From: CAVUXJ01 sp963814975
GTDB lineage: Bacteria > Acidobacteriota > Vicinamibacteria > Vicinamibacterales > CAVVIG01
Assembly: GCA_963814975.1 (NCBI GenBank)
Contig: CAWFFB010000014.1
Location: 124,001 to 188,000, forward strand
Direction: 5' to 3'
Length of the DNA stretch: 64,000 bases
The translations under genes were made by a program, and so were the position numbers. A model generated the notes under the pieces. It made no database searches and had not been told where the DNA came from. It saw nothing but the letters and a program-made list of their open reading frames with translations. Shown one piece after another: positions 10,163 through 18,471 of this stretch. Each line of letters starts with the position of its first letter. Positions within the stretch are counted from its first letter, which is position 1.

Positions 10163-10771
10163 ATGGATACACCCGTCAGCAGCGATGCGCCAGGGACCGA
10201 GGCGGTCGACAACGAGTCGCACTACCACAGCAAGAAGGACCGCGTGTTCGTGCGCGGGATCCAGGGCGACTACAGCCTGAAGGAGGAGCTCGCGCGGCTG
10301 CGCGCGATGCCGCGGGTGAGGAAGGGACGCTCGATCACGTTCACCGACGGCCCGCAGTGCTTCAGCCGCCATTACGTCGAGCCGAAGGACGGCATCACGC
10401 AGACGTTCCACCTGCACCTGGAGGAATACGCTCCGGGCGGACGATCGCAGAAGCACGGCCACGTGAACGAGGCCGCCTTCTACATTCTCGACGGCGAGGG
10501 CTACGAGATCCACGACGGCATCCGCTACGACTGGAAGGCGGGCGATGTCGCGATCGTGCACAACAACTGCGTGCACCAGCATTTCAACGCGAGCAGCACC
10601 AGGCCCGCCCGCGCGCTGGTCATCAAGACGAAGCCGATGTTCATGTTCATGAACATGCTCTTCCAGAAGCAGATCGAGCCGCGCCCGAGCGTGCCCGCGC
10701 CAGGCGCCGAGGGCTTCCAGGTGCGCGAGCGCGAAGACAACTTCAATTACAAGCGAATAGAGGCCCGGTAG
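10163..10771 (+). CDS. Cupin domain protein (copy A)
   Basis: A 202-residue cytoplasmic protein without signal peptide; ATG 10163 follows AAGGAAG. It is a single cupin barrel: motif 1 is KHGHVNEAAFYILDGEG (two His and a Glu as metal ligands) and motif 2 is GDVAIVHNNCVHQHFN (third His). The conserved N-terminal part GDYSLKEELARLRAMPRV precedes the barrel. It is very similar to the cupin at 14964-15518, and the HQHFN ending of motif 2 is shared by all five cupin domains in this cluster. Cupins of this sort may be dioxygenases, isomerases or sensors; no substrate can be named. It is co-directional with reductase upstream and cupin B 31 bases downstream. Confidence 0.85.
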   Translation: MDTPVSSDAPGTEAVDNESHYHSKKDRVFVRGIQGDYSLKEELARLRAMPRVRKGRSITFTDGPQCFSRHYVEPKDGITQTFHLHLEEYAPGGRSQKHGHVNEAAFYILDGEGYEIHDGIRYDWKAGDVAIVHNNCVHQHFNASSTRPARALVIKTKPMFMFMNMLFQKQIEPRPSVPAPGAEGFQVREREDNFNYKRIEAR

Positions 10772-10802
10772 CTGAGAGCCGGGTGCGATAAGGAACACGA
10801 AG

Positions 10803-11417
10803 ATGGCCTGGAGCGAATCGACAGCGTGGATGAAGGGCACGGCGAACCAGAAACTCTACCAGGCGCTGCTGGACGACGCGACGGCGGCGCCGGCGAGGAA
10901 CGCGAAGCGAAAAAAAGTGCTTCACCCCGAGGACATGCCCTGGGAGATGGCGCGCCAGGGGCTGCTCAAGCACCTGCTGAACGAGGGCATGAACACGCGC
11001 ATGGAGACGGTGGATGCCTACATGCAGATCATTCCGCCGGGCAGCCGCTCGGGAAAACACCGCCACCTGGCGGAGGAGTGTCTCTACGTGGTCGAGGGGC
11101 GCGGCTACGACCTGCACCAGGACTGCGACGTGGAGATTACCGATACATATCATTGGGAGCCGCAGGCGGAGGTGAAGCGCTACGAGTGGGAGGCGGGTGA
11201 TGTTATCTACATTCCGCCCAACACGATCCATCAGCATTTCAACGCGAGCGGGGAAAAGCCCGTGCGCCTCATCTCGGCGATCAACCGGATCTTCAAGGCT
11301 TCGGGGTTGAATGACCTGGAGCAGCTCGAGGACGCGCCCGAGTACGACCCGGCGGTCGTGCTGACGGCGGAGCTCGTCGAGACCTATCTGCGCGCCCGAG
11401 CCTCCGCGACGGGCTGA
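10803..11417 (+). CDS. Cupin domain protein (copy B)
   Basis: A 204-residue protein with start ATG 10803 after AAGGA. The first third is helical (HPEDMPWEMARQGLLKHLLN) and the rest is a cupin barrel with motif 1 KHRHLAEECLYVVEGRG and motif 2 GDVIYIPPNTIHQHFN, so all four expected metal ligands (His, His, Glu, His) are present. An insertion between the motifs (about residues 104-125, DLHQDCDVEITDTYHWEP) lengthens the barrel relative to copy A. Intact, and follows copy A closely, which suggests both proteins are made together. Confidence 0.85.
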   Translation: MAWSESTAWMKGTANQKLYQALLDDATAAPARNAKRKKVLHPEDMPWEMARQGLLKHLLNEGMNTRMETVDAYMQIIPPGSRSGKHRHLAEECLYVVEGRGYDLHQDCDVEITDTYHWEPQAEVKRYEWEAGDVIYIPPNTIHQHFNASGEKPVRLISAINRIFKASGLNDLEQLEDAPEYDPAVVLTAELVETYLRARASATG

Positions 11418-11582
11418 TCGAGCGACAGTCTGTCCAGTCGGCTCCAGCCGTGGCCGCTCGGGTTGTCTCAAGCTCGGCGGGCTCGCGAGCTGCGAGCACG
11501 CGGTCCGCGAAGCAGGTCGCGAGCACGCTCGCGCGAAGGGGCCGGTCTTTGACTGGCGCAGGACTCATGGAAAGGCACACCC
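11418..11582 (+). repeat. Intergenic gap with imperfect 27-bp tandem repeat
   Basis: This 165-base gap between cupin B and the bicupin contains gcgagcacgc at 11492-11501 and 11519-11528, each followed by a related stretch (ccgcgaag / gcgcgaag), a 27-base periodicity over about two units. The bicupin start follows ATGGAAAGGCACACCC; AAAGG is a usable ribosome site. No coding potential is convincing. Confidence 0.45.
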
Positions 11583-12713
11583 ATGGCGAAGGACGCGATC
11601 GTCTCCGAAGACCTGGCGAAGAAGTTCGCCGCCGAGAAGGAAACGCCGTACACCCGGTGGGTGCGCGCGGAGGGGCTGGAGATCATCAGCTCGTTTTACG
11701 TGCCGAACCTGCACACGGTCGAGCTCAAGCCGTGGCCGCGGCGCGGCGGGCGCGGCGTCTTCCTGAACCACGATGCCTCGCGCACCTCGAACGATTGCTA
11801 CGTCTGCGAGATTGCACCCGGCAAGGAGCTCGCTCCGCAGCGCCAGCTGTTCGAGGAAATGATCTTCGTCCTCGACGGACGGGGTTCGACGGCGGTCTGG
11901 AACGACGCCGGGCAGAAAATCACCTTCGAGTGGAAGGCGGGCGCGCTCTTCGCCATTCCGCTCAACACCTGGCACCAGCACTTCAACGGCTCCGGCAAGG
12001 ACGCCGCGCGCTTTGTCGCCGTGACCAACGCGCCGGTCATCATCAATGCCTTCGGCGACCTCGACTTCGTCTTCAACACACGCTACGACTTCAGGGACCG
12101 CTTCAATGGCGAGCCGGACTACTTCGCCAACAAGGGCGAACAGCGCGGGCTCCTGCTCGACACGAACTTCGTGGCCGACGCGGTGAACCTGCCGCTCGTG
12201 GCCGCCAAGGAGCGCGGCGCGGGGGGCGGGCACATCCGCTTCAGCATGGCCAAGGGCCACATGAACAGCCACATCTCGCAGTTCCCCGTGGGCACCTACA
12301 AGAAGGCCCATGCCCATGGGCCAGGCGCCCACGTCATCATCATGAGCGGGGAGGGTTTCAGCCTGATGTGGCCGGAAGGCGCGGAGCCGCAGCGCTACGA
12401 GTGGAAGGAGGGGACGATGATCGTCCCGCCCAACCTCTGGTTCCACCAGCACTTCAACACCGGCACCACGCCGGCGCGCTACCTCGCGTTCAAGTCCGAA
12501 GGGGTGGCGATCAGGAACGCCCAGGGTGTGCCGAAGGCGTGGATCTCCAGGCGCCTCGGCGGCGATCAGATCGACTACGCCGACGAGTCGCCGCGGGTGC
12601 GCCAGTGGTTCGCGGAAGCGCTGGCCAAACAGGGGCTCGCGCCGCGGATGGACGAGGCTTATGCCCTGGAGGGGGCAGACCTGCCATCTCGGGTTCCGCA
12701 GACCGTTCCATGA
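11583..12713 (+). CDS. Bicupin protein (two cupin domains)
   Basis: A 376-residue intact protein with two cupin barrels. Domain 1 (about residues 60-160) has PQRQLFEEMIFVLDGRG, where the usual HxH is replaced by QRQ, and LNTWHQHFN; it keeps the Glu and the last His only, so its metal site is probably lost. Domain 2 (about 215-315) has HAHGPGAHVIIMSGEG and NLWFHQHFN, with the two His of motif 1 retained. Bicupins include gentisate and hydroquinone dioxygenases and oxalate decarboxylases, but the motifs here do not match any I know. The stop overlaps the start of the next gene (ATGA at 12710-12713), so the two are translationally coupled. Confidence 0.84.
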   Translation: MAKDAIVSEDLAKKFAAEKETPYTRWVRAEGLEIISSFYVPNLHTVELKPWPRRGGRGVFLNHDASRTSNDCYVCEIAPGKELAPQRQLFEEMIFVLDGRGSTAVWNDAGQKITFEWKAGALFAIPLNTWHQHFNGSGKDAARFVAVTNAPVIINAFGDLDFVFNTRYDFRDRFNGEPDYFANKGEQRGLLLDTNFVADAVNLPLVAAKERGAGGGHIRFSMAKGHMNSHISQFPVGTYKKAHAHGPGAHVIIMSGEGFSLMWPEGAEPQRYEWKEGTMIVPPNLWFHQHFNTGTTPARYLAFKSEGVAIRNAQGVPKAWISRRLGGDQIDYADESPRVRQWFAEALAKQGLAPRMDEAYALEGADLPSRVPQTVP

Positions 12714-13789
12714 GTCCTGACCGCCGGGCGTTCCATCGCGCCGTGCTGGGGCTGCTGTGTGCCCCGTGGATGGCGCGCGCCCAGCCGAAGGCCGCCCACT
12801 CGCCGCACCGCGCCCTGTACCTTCTGCAAGGGGCGGATCGGGAAGCCCGCATCCTCGCTGGCGCTCGCCAGGAAGGACAGGTGGTCATCTACACGTCGCT
12901 CAATACGAAGGATTCTGTTCCCTTCACCGCTGCCTTCGAGAAGCGGTTCGGCGTCAAGACGCAGCTCTGGCGCGCCAGCAGCGAAAGAGTCGTGCAGCGC
13001 GCGGTCACGGAGGCGCGCGCCGGCCGTTTCGTCTGCGACGTCCTGGAGACGAACGGCCCCCAGATGGAGGCGCTCTATCGCGAACAGCTGCTCGACGAGT
13101 TCCGCAGCCCCCATTTCAGCGACCTGCCCCCGGGCGCTTTTCCGAAGCACCGGTATTATGTCGCGGACCGCTTCAACTTCTTCACCATCGGCTACAACAC
13201 CAACCTCGTGAAGCCTCACGAGGTGCCGAATTCCTACGACGATCTTCTTCACCCGCGGTTCGTCGGCAGGGTCGGCGTCGAGGCCGGCGACGTCGACTGG
13301 TTTGGCGCGATGGTGAAACACATGGGCGAGGAACAGGGGCTTCTCTTCTTCCGCACGCTGGCAGAGGCGAAGCCGCAGATCCGCAGCGGGCACACGCTCA
13401 TGGGTGAGCTGATATCCTCGGGCGAGATCCCGATCGCCGCAAATATCTACAATCACAACGCTGAACGCCTGGCCGTGCGGGGTGCCCCGATCCGCTGGAA
13501 GGCGCTCAAGCCTACCTTCGGGCGGCCCAATGCCATCGGCGTCGCGCGCCTCGCGCCGCATCCGCACGCGGCGCTCCTTTTCGCCGACTTCATGCTTTCG
13601 CTCGAGGGGCAGAGGATCATCAGGGAAAGCAATCGCGTACCCTCGAGCCTCGCCGTGAACTCGAACTTGAACAGATTTCCCTTCGAAGTGATCGACCCGG
13701 TGATCACGCTGGACGAGGATCAGAAGTGGGCGAAAATCTGGTCGGATCTCTTCCTCAAGGGCCAGCGAGTCAAGAGGGACGTCGGATGA
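12710..13789 (+). CDS. FbpA-type ABC substrate-binding protein (copy 1)
   Basis: A 359-residue exported protein starting at the ATG that overlaps the bicupin stop. The N-terminus SPDRRAFHRAVLGLLCAPW is a signal peptide with paired Arg, possibly Tat. The mature part has the iron(III)/thiosulfate type II binding fold: EGQVVIYTSLN, a VLETNGPQMEALYRE segment, GYNTNLVKPHEVPNSYDDLL and RPNAIGVARLAPHPHAA. The Tyr pair that FbpA uses for iron is not obvious, so an organic anion is as likely. It is one of three related binding proteins here (13833 and 15531) that share the Fbp-type permease and ATPase at 4530-7356 as the only such transporter core. Confidence 0.88.
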   Translation: MSPDRRAFHRAVLGLLCAPWMARAQPKAAHSPHRALYLLQGADREARILAGARQEGQVVIYTSLNTKDSVPFTAAFEKRFGVKTQLWRASSERVVQRAVTEARAGRFVCDVLETNGPQMEALYREQLLDEFRSPHFSDLPPGAFPKHRYYVADRFNFFTIGYNTNLVKPHEVPNSYDDLLHPRFVGRVGVEAGDVDWFGAMVKHMGEEQGLLFFRTLAEAKPQIRSGHTLMGELISSGEIPIAANIYNHNAERLAVRGAPIRWKALKPTFGRPNAIGVARLAPHPHAALLFADFMLSLEGQRIIRESNRVPSSLAVNSNLNRFPFEVIDPVITLDEDQKWAKIWSDLFLKGQRVKRDVG

Positions 13790-13832
13790 CGGCGCGATAT
13801 TCGACACAAACGTCAGCATCAGGAGCCACGCC

Positions 13833-14949
13833 GTGAACAGACGACGATTCGCCTTCGCCGCCGGCCTCCTCGCCGCGGCCGCCTTCGCCACGGCTTCGGC
13901 GAGCCTCGGCGTAGCTCCGAAGGGGCGCAGTCAAGCCCTCGCACTGCCTGTCGTTTCCGCACAGGTGAAGCCCGGCGCGGCGGCGGCCGACGTGGCGCTC
14001 TACGCGGGAGCCGATCGCCTGCAGAAGATCATCGCGGGCGCGAAGAAGGAAGGTGCGCTCAACATCTACACCTCCGCCCAGACGACCGATCTCGGCCCTG
14101 TCGTGGCGGCCTTCGAGAAGAAGTACGGGATCAAGGCGAGCGTCTGGCGCGCCGGATCCGAGAACGTGCTCCATCGCGCCGTGCAGGAGAGTCGCGCCAG
14201 CCGGTTCACCGTGGACGTCATCGAGACGAACGGTCCGGAGCTCGAGTCGCTGCACCGCGAACAGATCCTGCAGCTCGTGAAGAGCCCGCTACCAGGCGGA
14301 CCTGATCGCGCCCGCCATCCGTCCGCATGGCGAATGGGTGGGCACGCGGCTGAATGTCTTCGTGCAGGCGTACAACACCAGGCTGGTGAAGAAGGAAGAG
14401 CTGCCGAAAACGTGGGAAGACCTCCTCCACCCGAAGTGGAAGGGCAAGCTCGGCATCGAACAGGAGGACTCCGACTGGCTGGCCGGCGTGTTCAGCGACA
14501 TTGGCGAGGCCAGGGGCCGGAAGGTGTTCAAGGAGATCGTCGCGGCAAATCGCATCTCCGTGCGGAAGGGCCACACGCTCCTGACGCAGCTGGTGGTGTC
14601 GGGCGAGGTGCCGCTCGCCCTCACCGTCTACAACTACAAGGCCGAGCAGTTGAAGATTCAGGGCGCGCCGATCGATTGGTTCGCGATCGGCCATGCCATT
14701 GCGCGCCCCAACGGCGTGGCCGTGGCCCGCAAGGCGCCGCATCCGCACGCGGCGGTACTCTTCTACGATTTCGAGCTGAGCGAGGAAGGCCAGAGGATTC
14801 TTGCCGGACGAGATTTCGTGCCGACCAGCAAGAAGATCGATACGCCGCTCAACAAGCTGCCGATGACGTTCGTCGATGCGCGAGTGACAATCGACGAGTA
14901 CGACAAATGGAAAACGCTCTACGACCAGCTGTTCGGCGGAGGCCGCTAG
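13833..14949 (+). CDS. FbpA-type ABC substrate-binding protein (copy 2, one frameshift)
   Basis: About 371 residues. The GTG at 13833 follows AGGAG and starts NRRRFAFAAGLLAAAAFA, a Tat-like signal. The mature domain has GALNIYTSAQTTDLGPV, VIETNGPELESLHREQIL, then after a +1 shift near 14290 NVFVQAYNTRLVKKEELPK, DLLHPKWKGKLGIEQ and RPNGVAVARKAPHPHAAVL. It is about as similar to copy 3 (15531) as to copy 1. The ligand is unknown. The next gene, cupin A', begins 15 bases downstream after a GGGAGG ribosome site. Confidence 0.86.
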
Positions 14950-14963
14950 CCAGGGAGGCTGCC

Positions 14964-15518
14964 ATGGGCAGGGAATCGCATTTCAGCAGCAAGAAGGCGC
15001 GCGTATTCGTGCGCGCCATCCAGGGCGATTACAGCCTCAAGGACGAGCTCTCCCGGCTGCGGTCGATGCCGCGCGTCGTCAAGGGCCGCGAGCTCCTCTT
15101 CAACGACGGTCCGCAGTCGTTCAGCAAGCACTTCATCGAGCCGGCCGACGGAATGACTCAGACGCTGCACATCCACCTGGAAGAGTACGCGCCGGGTGGG
15201 CGCACCCAGAAACACGGGCACGTGAACGAAGCCGCCTTCTATATTCTCGACGGTGAAGGTTACGAGATCCACGACGGCATCCGCTACGACTGGAAGGCCG
15301 GCGACGTCGCCATCGTGCACATGAACTGCGTGCACCAGCACTTCAATGCGAGTGCGACGAGACCTGCTCGCGCGCTGGTTCTGAAATCGAAGCCGATGAT
15401 CATGTTCATGAATCTCCTTTTCCAGAAGACAGTGGTCCCGCGCCCGACCGAGCCCACACCGGAGGGCAAGGGTTTCGCGCCCCGACACCTGGAGGAAAAC
15501 CTGAACCACGCCGACTGA
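14964..15518 (+). CDS. Cupin domain protein (copy A', paralogue of copy A)
   Basis: A 184-residue protein lacking the first 18 or so residues of copy A but otherwise collinear with it: HFSSKKARVFVRAIQGDYSL, KHGHVNEAAFYILDGEG, GDVAIVHMNCVHQHFN. The same metal ligands (two His, Glu, His) are kept. ATG 14964 follows CAGGGAGGCTGCC. It lies between two binding-protein genes, so the unit binding protein plus cupin appears to have been duplicated within the cluster. Intact and probably cytoplasmic. Confidence 0.86.
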   Translation: MGRESHFSSKKARVFVRAIQGDYSLKDELSRLRSMPRVVKGRELLFNDGPQSFSKHFIEPADGMTQTLHIHLEEYAPGGRTQKHGHVNEAAFYILDGEGYEIHDGIRYDWKAGDVAIVHMNCVHQHFNASATRPARALVLKSKPMIMFMNLLFQKTVVPRPTEPTPEGKGFAPRHLEENLNHAD

Positions 15519-15530
15519 GAGGCAGCCACC

Positions 15531-16613
15531 ATGGAATCGAGCGGATCGAGAGCGGGGATGACGTTGATCGCCCTGATCGGCCTCGTGGGAATCGTGGTTT
15601 CTGGCGTGGCGGCCGGACAGGTCCCTCGACAAAGCTCGGGACAGGCCCCGCTCGCGACCTACAGTGGGCCCGACCGCACGGACAGGATCGTCGCCGCAGC
15701 GAAGAAGGAGGGCGCGCTCACCCTCTACACGACGATTGCCGAGAAGGATCTGCCTACCCTCGTGAAGCCGTTCGAAGCGAAATACGGTGTCAAGGTCACA
15801 GTCTGGCGCGCGGGGACGGACCAGGTCCTGCAGCGTACGGTCGTGGAAGCCTCCGCCAGGAAGTATGACGTCGATGTGATCCACTTCGGCGCGCCGGAGA
15901 TGGAGGCGCTCTCGCGCGAAAAGATCCTGCTGGCGGTGACCTCACCGGTCCACAACGACCTTCAGCCAGGTTCACTTCCCCCGCACCGCGAGTGGGCTGC
16001 GACGCTGCTCTCCGTGTGGGTGCAGGTCTACAACACCAAGCTGGTGAAGAAGGAGAACCTGCCGAAAACCTACAAGGACCTCCTCGACCCGAGGTGGAAA
16101 GGCAAACTCGGCCTCGAGGCGAAGAACCAGGACTGGTTCGCTTCCGTTGTGGACATCATGGGCGGGGGCGAGGCCGGTCTCAAATTCTTCCGCGACCTGG
16201 TCGCGTCCAATGGCATATCCCTCTGGCAGGGCCACACGCTCCTCAACAACATGGTGATCTCGGGCGAGGTCCCGCTGGCGCTCTCCGTCTACAACTACAT
16301 GCCCGAGCAGGCGAAAAAGAGGGGTGCGCCGGTGGACTGGTTCGCGCTGGAGCCGGCCGTCGCCCGCTCCAACGCCGTCGGCGTCGCGCGGCGGGCGCCC
16401 CACCCGAACGCCGCGCTCCTCTTCTACGAGTACCTGCTGGGCGAAGGACAGCGGCACTTCGTGGGCATGAATTACGTGCCTAGCAACGCCAAGGTTGCCT
16501 CACCGCTCAAGGACGTGAAGATCCTCCAGGCGGATCCGATCCGCTCCCTCGACGAGGCGGACAAGTGGAACAAGCTCTTCGACGACATCGTGAGAAGGCG
16601 GGCACGACGGTAG
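15531..16613 (+). CDS. FbpA-type ABC substrate-binding protein (copy 3)
   Basis: A 360-residue intact exported protein; ATG 15531 follows GAGGCAG. The signal peptide is hydrophobic (MTLIALIGLVGIVVSGVAA). The mature part has GALTLYTTIAEKDLPTLV, VIHFGAPEMEALSREKIL, YNTKLVKKENLPKTYKDLL, DPRWKGKLGLE and RSNAVGVARRAPHPNAALL, parallel to copies 1 and 2. It is the last plus-strand gene of the cupin cluster and ends 21 bases before a convergent gene. No rho-independent terminator is evident in that gap. Confidence 0.88.
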   Translation: MESSGSRAGMTLIALIGLVGIVVSGVAAGQVPRQSSGQAPLATYSGPDRTDRIVAAAKKEGALTLYTTIAEKDLPTLVKPFEAKYGVKVTVWRAGTDQVLQRTVVEASARKYDVDVIHFGAPEMEALSREKILLAVTSPVHNDLQPGSLPPHREWAATLLSVWVQVYNTKLVKKENLPKTYKDLLDPRWKGKLGLEAKNQDWFASVVDIMGGGEAGLKFFRDLVASNGISLWQGHTLLNNMVISGEVPLALSVYNYMPEQAKKRGAPVDWFALEPAVARSNAVGVARRAPHPNAALLFYEYLLGEGQRHFVGMNYVPSNAKVASPLKDVKILQADPIRSLDEADKWNKLFDDIVRRRARR

Positions 16614-16634
16614 CGGCCTTGGGATGTCATGGCA

Positions 16635-17712
16635 CTAGAAGGTCGCAAGCGCCGTGAACGGCGACGCCGTCCCGTTCGGGACCTGCATCGTCGCCCAGGA
16701 AACCATGAATTCCCACCGCTTCAAGCGGACGGCGATCGCGGCGACATCCTCGAAGTAGCCGTTGTCGACCATCGGCAGCCCCAAGATCGTGATGGCGATG
16801 CTGTGGATCGGCCGGTTCCAGCCCTCCACGCCGGAGGGCTGGGCGTCGACGACGCCTTCCCCGCTGAGCACGGCAACATCCCGCTGTCTGATCCAGGGCA
16901 GCACCGATGCGTGGAGGCCTGGGGTTTCGCGCGCCGCGTTCCACGGCCCGGTCTTCGCCCGACGCGCCCACCGGCCTGTCCGGATGAATACCGCGTCCCC
17001 GCTGCCGATCCTGACGTTCGCGTACTTCTCCCACGCCTCGAGATCCGATACGAAGATCGGCGTCCGCGCCTCCATCCACTCCACGCCCTTGAGCAGCGGC
17101 ATGTCGACGAGGATGCCGCGGGTAATGTAACCCTTGCCCATTTTGTCGATCGACAGGATCCCGCAGCCCTCCGGCAACAGCTCCTGCGTGTACCCGTTGT
17201 AGTTGAGCTGTACCTTGCCTCTCGTGCTCTCGACCGGATAATGGCAGAGGGCGTCCATGTGCGTGTCTCCGCCGTCATGAATCGCGAAGGTCATGGCGTC
17301 CAGGGCCCCCTGCGGCTTTCCGGACTTCGGATCCACGGTTGTGTTCCAGTGCTTGAACTCAACGTTCATGTTGTTGTTGTCGATCGTCGTCTTCGGCTCG
17401 ACGAAGTGATGCAGCGAGGCTGAAATTCCCTCCGTTGCCAGGCGCAGGGCGGCGAGGCTTTTCGCCTGCGTGATCAGGTTCAACGTGCCGCGTTGATCGT
17501 TCGGCCCCCAGCGGCCCCAGTTCGAGAGCTCCTTTTCCCATGTGAGCAGCTGGGCAGGGGTGACCTTGTGCTGCGGCAATTGAGTTAACAGGGTGGGGTG
17601 GGATTGCGGCCGGCGCCTGAGCCTGCATCGCGGGCGGAACCGTCAGCAATGCGGCGGCGGACAACACGAGTGCCTTCAACAATCCAGCGATGGGACGACT
17701 ACCGAGCTTCAT
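16635..17712 (-). CDS. Exported cyclase-family (kynurenine formamidase-like) metal hydrolase (one frameshift)
   Basis: About 358 residues. ATG 17712 follows GGGAGGAACGAACC and begins a signal peptide (KLGSRPIAGLLKALVLSAAA). A +1 shift near 17592 joins it to the mature domain, which starts at PQHKVTPAQLLTWEKELSNW. The cyclase-family metal motif is HDGGDTHMDALCHYP (THxDxxxH), and a later EGVVDAQPSGVEGW segment is typical of this family (DUF/PF04199). Characterised members hydrolyse N-formylkynurenine or form hydroxy-isatin acid products; the large exported type seen here is uncharacterised. Convergent with the cupin cluster. Confidence 0.82.
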
Positions 17713-17798
17713 GGTTCGTTCCTCCCGATTCATTTGTCGATTGACCGTCACGATCGCATCCCAGATGTCATCCGCTCATATGTGAGTGCCAGCGATCA

Positions 17799-18248
17799 TC
17801 AGCCCGACGTCTCTCGATGACGAAACTCAGGATTCTCGCTGCGTGCCTTGAGGCCCTTTGCCTCGAGGGCGAGATATCGTTCAGTGATGTCTTTCGTCAT
17901 CCTTCCGAACACGCCGCCGAAGATCCCGTGAAGATTGAGCGACAAGGTCGCGCGGCTTCCGGCCGCCGTCGGCTCGACCCGGTGATGGGCGACGACCCGA
18001 AGCCCTGGGGCGACACTGAGCCAGGTGAAGCTCTTGCCCGGCTCAATCGCCGTGATCTTCCACAACGCAGGCGGAAATCTCGGCTGACGGATCACCACTC
18101 GGCTCCCGACGGTGAACGGGCCAGCGCCGAGGCGCTTGATGCTGGTGACCGATGGCGTCCATTCGTGCCATCGGTCGGTGTCGCTCATCACCTGCCACAC
18201 CCGGTCCACCGGCGCGGCGATTTCGGTCGCAATGCTGAATCGTCTCAC
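17799..18248 (-). CDS. SRPBCC (polyketide cyclase/START-like) protein
   Basis: A 149-residue protein with the START-like layout: RFSIATEIAAPVDRVWQVM, DTDRWHEWTPSVTSIKRL, FTWLSVAPGLRVVAHHRVEP and a C-terminal long helix (RMTKDITERYLALEAKGLK). These small proteins bind hydrophobic ligands in a helix-grip cavity. GTG 18248 is chosen because the conserved domain begins at once; the frame is open to 18347 upstream. It lies 86 bases from the cyclase-family gene on the same strand. Confidence 0.78.
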   Translation of the reverse strand: MRRFSIATEIAAPVDRVWQVMSDTDRWHEWTPSVTSIKRLGAGPFTVGSRVVIRQPRFPPALWKITAIEPGKSFTWLSVAPGLRVVAHHRVEPTAAGSRATLSLNLHGIFGGVFGRMTKDITERYLALEAKGLKARSENPEFRHRETSG

Positions 18249-18471
18249 GGTCCTTTTGCTTTCAACCGGCGGCGCAAGCCGTTGGTAAACGCAGTTGTTG
18301 CCGTCAACGTGACCAGATGAAATAGAGTCATTATGATCGAAGCACAATCAGCTGAACCCTGCGAGCGCTCGCTGGTACCGCGGCGGCCGCGATGCCAAGA
18401 CCAATTCCCAGCGCGATCATCTCAGCGCCGGCCAGGCGCCCGGTGACGCGCGGCACCTCGATTTTCAATCG
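18249..18471 (-). other. Gap with a 29-codon frame, unresolved
   Basis: Between the SRPBCC gene and the DUF885 gene there is a small minus-strand frame (ATG 18420 to stop at 18331) encoding IALGIGLGIAAAAVPASARR and nine more residues. Its Gly/Ala-rich helix resembles the end of a FtsX/MacB-type permease, so it could be a gene remnant, but it is too short to assign. Nothing else is recognisable in the gap. Confidence 0.3.

Noticed and set aside
11450..12709. Upstream extension in the frame of the FbpA-type protein
   Set aside because: This part overlaps the intact bicupin in another frame; the binding protein starts at the ATG at 12710.
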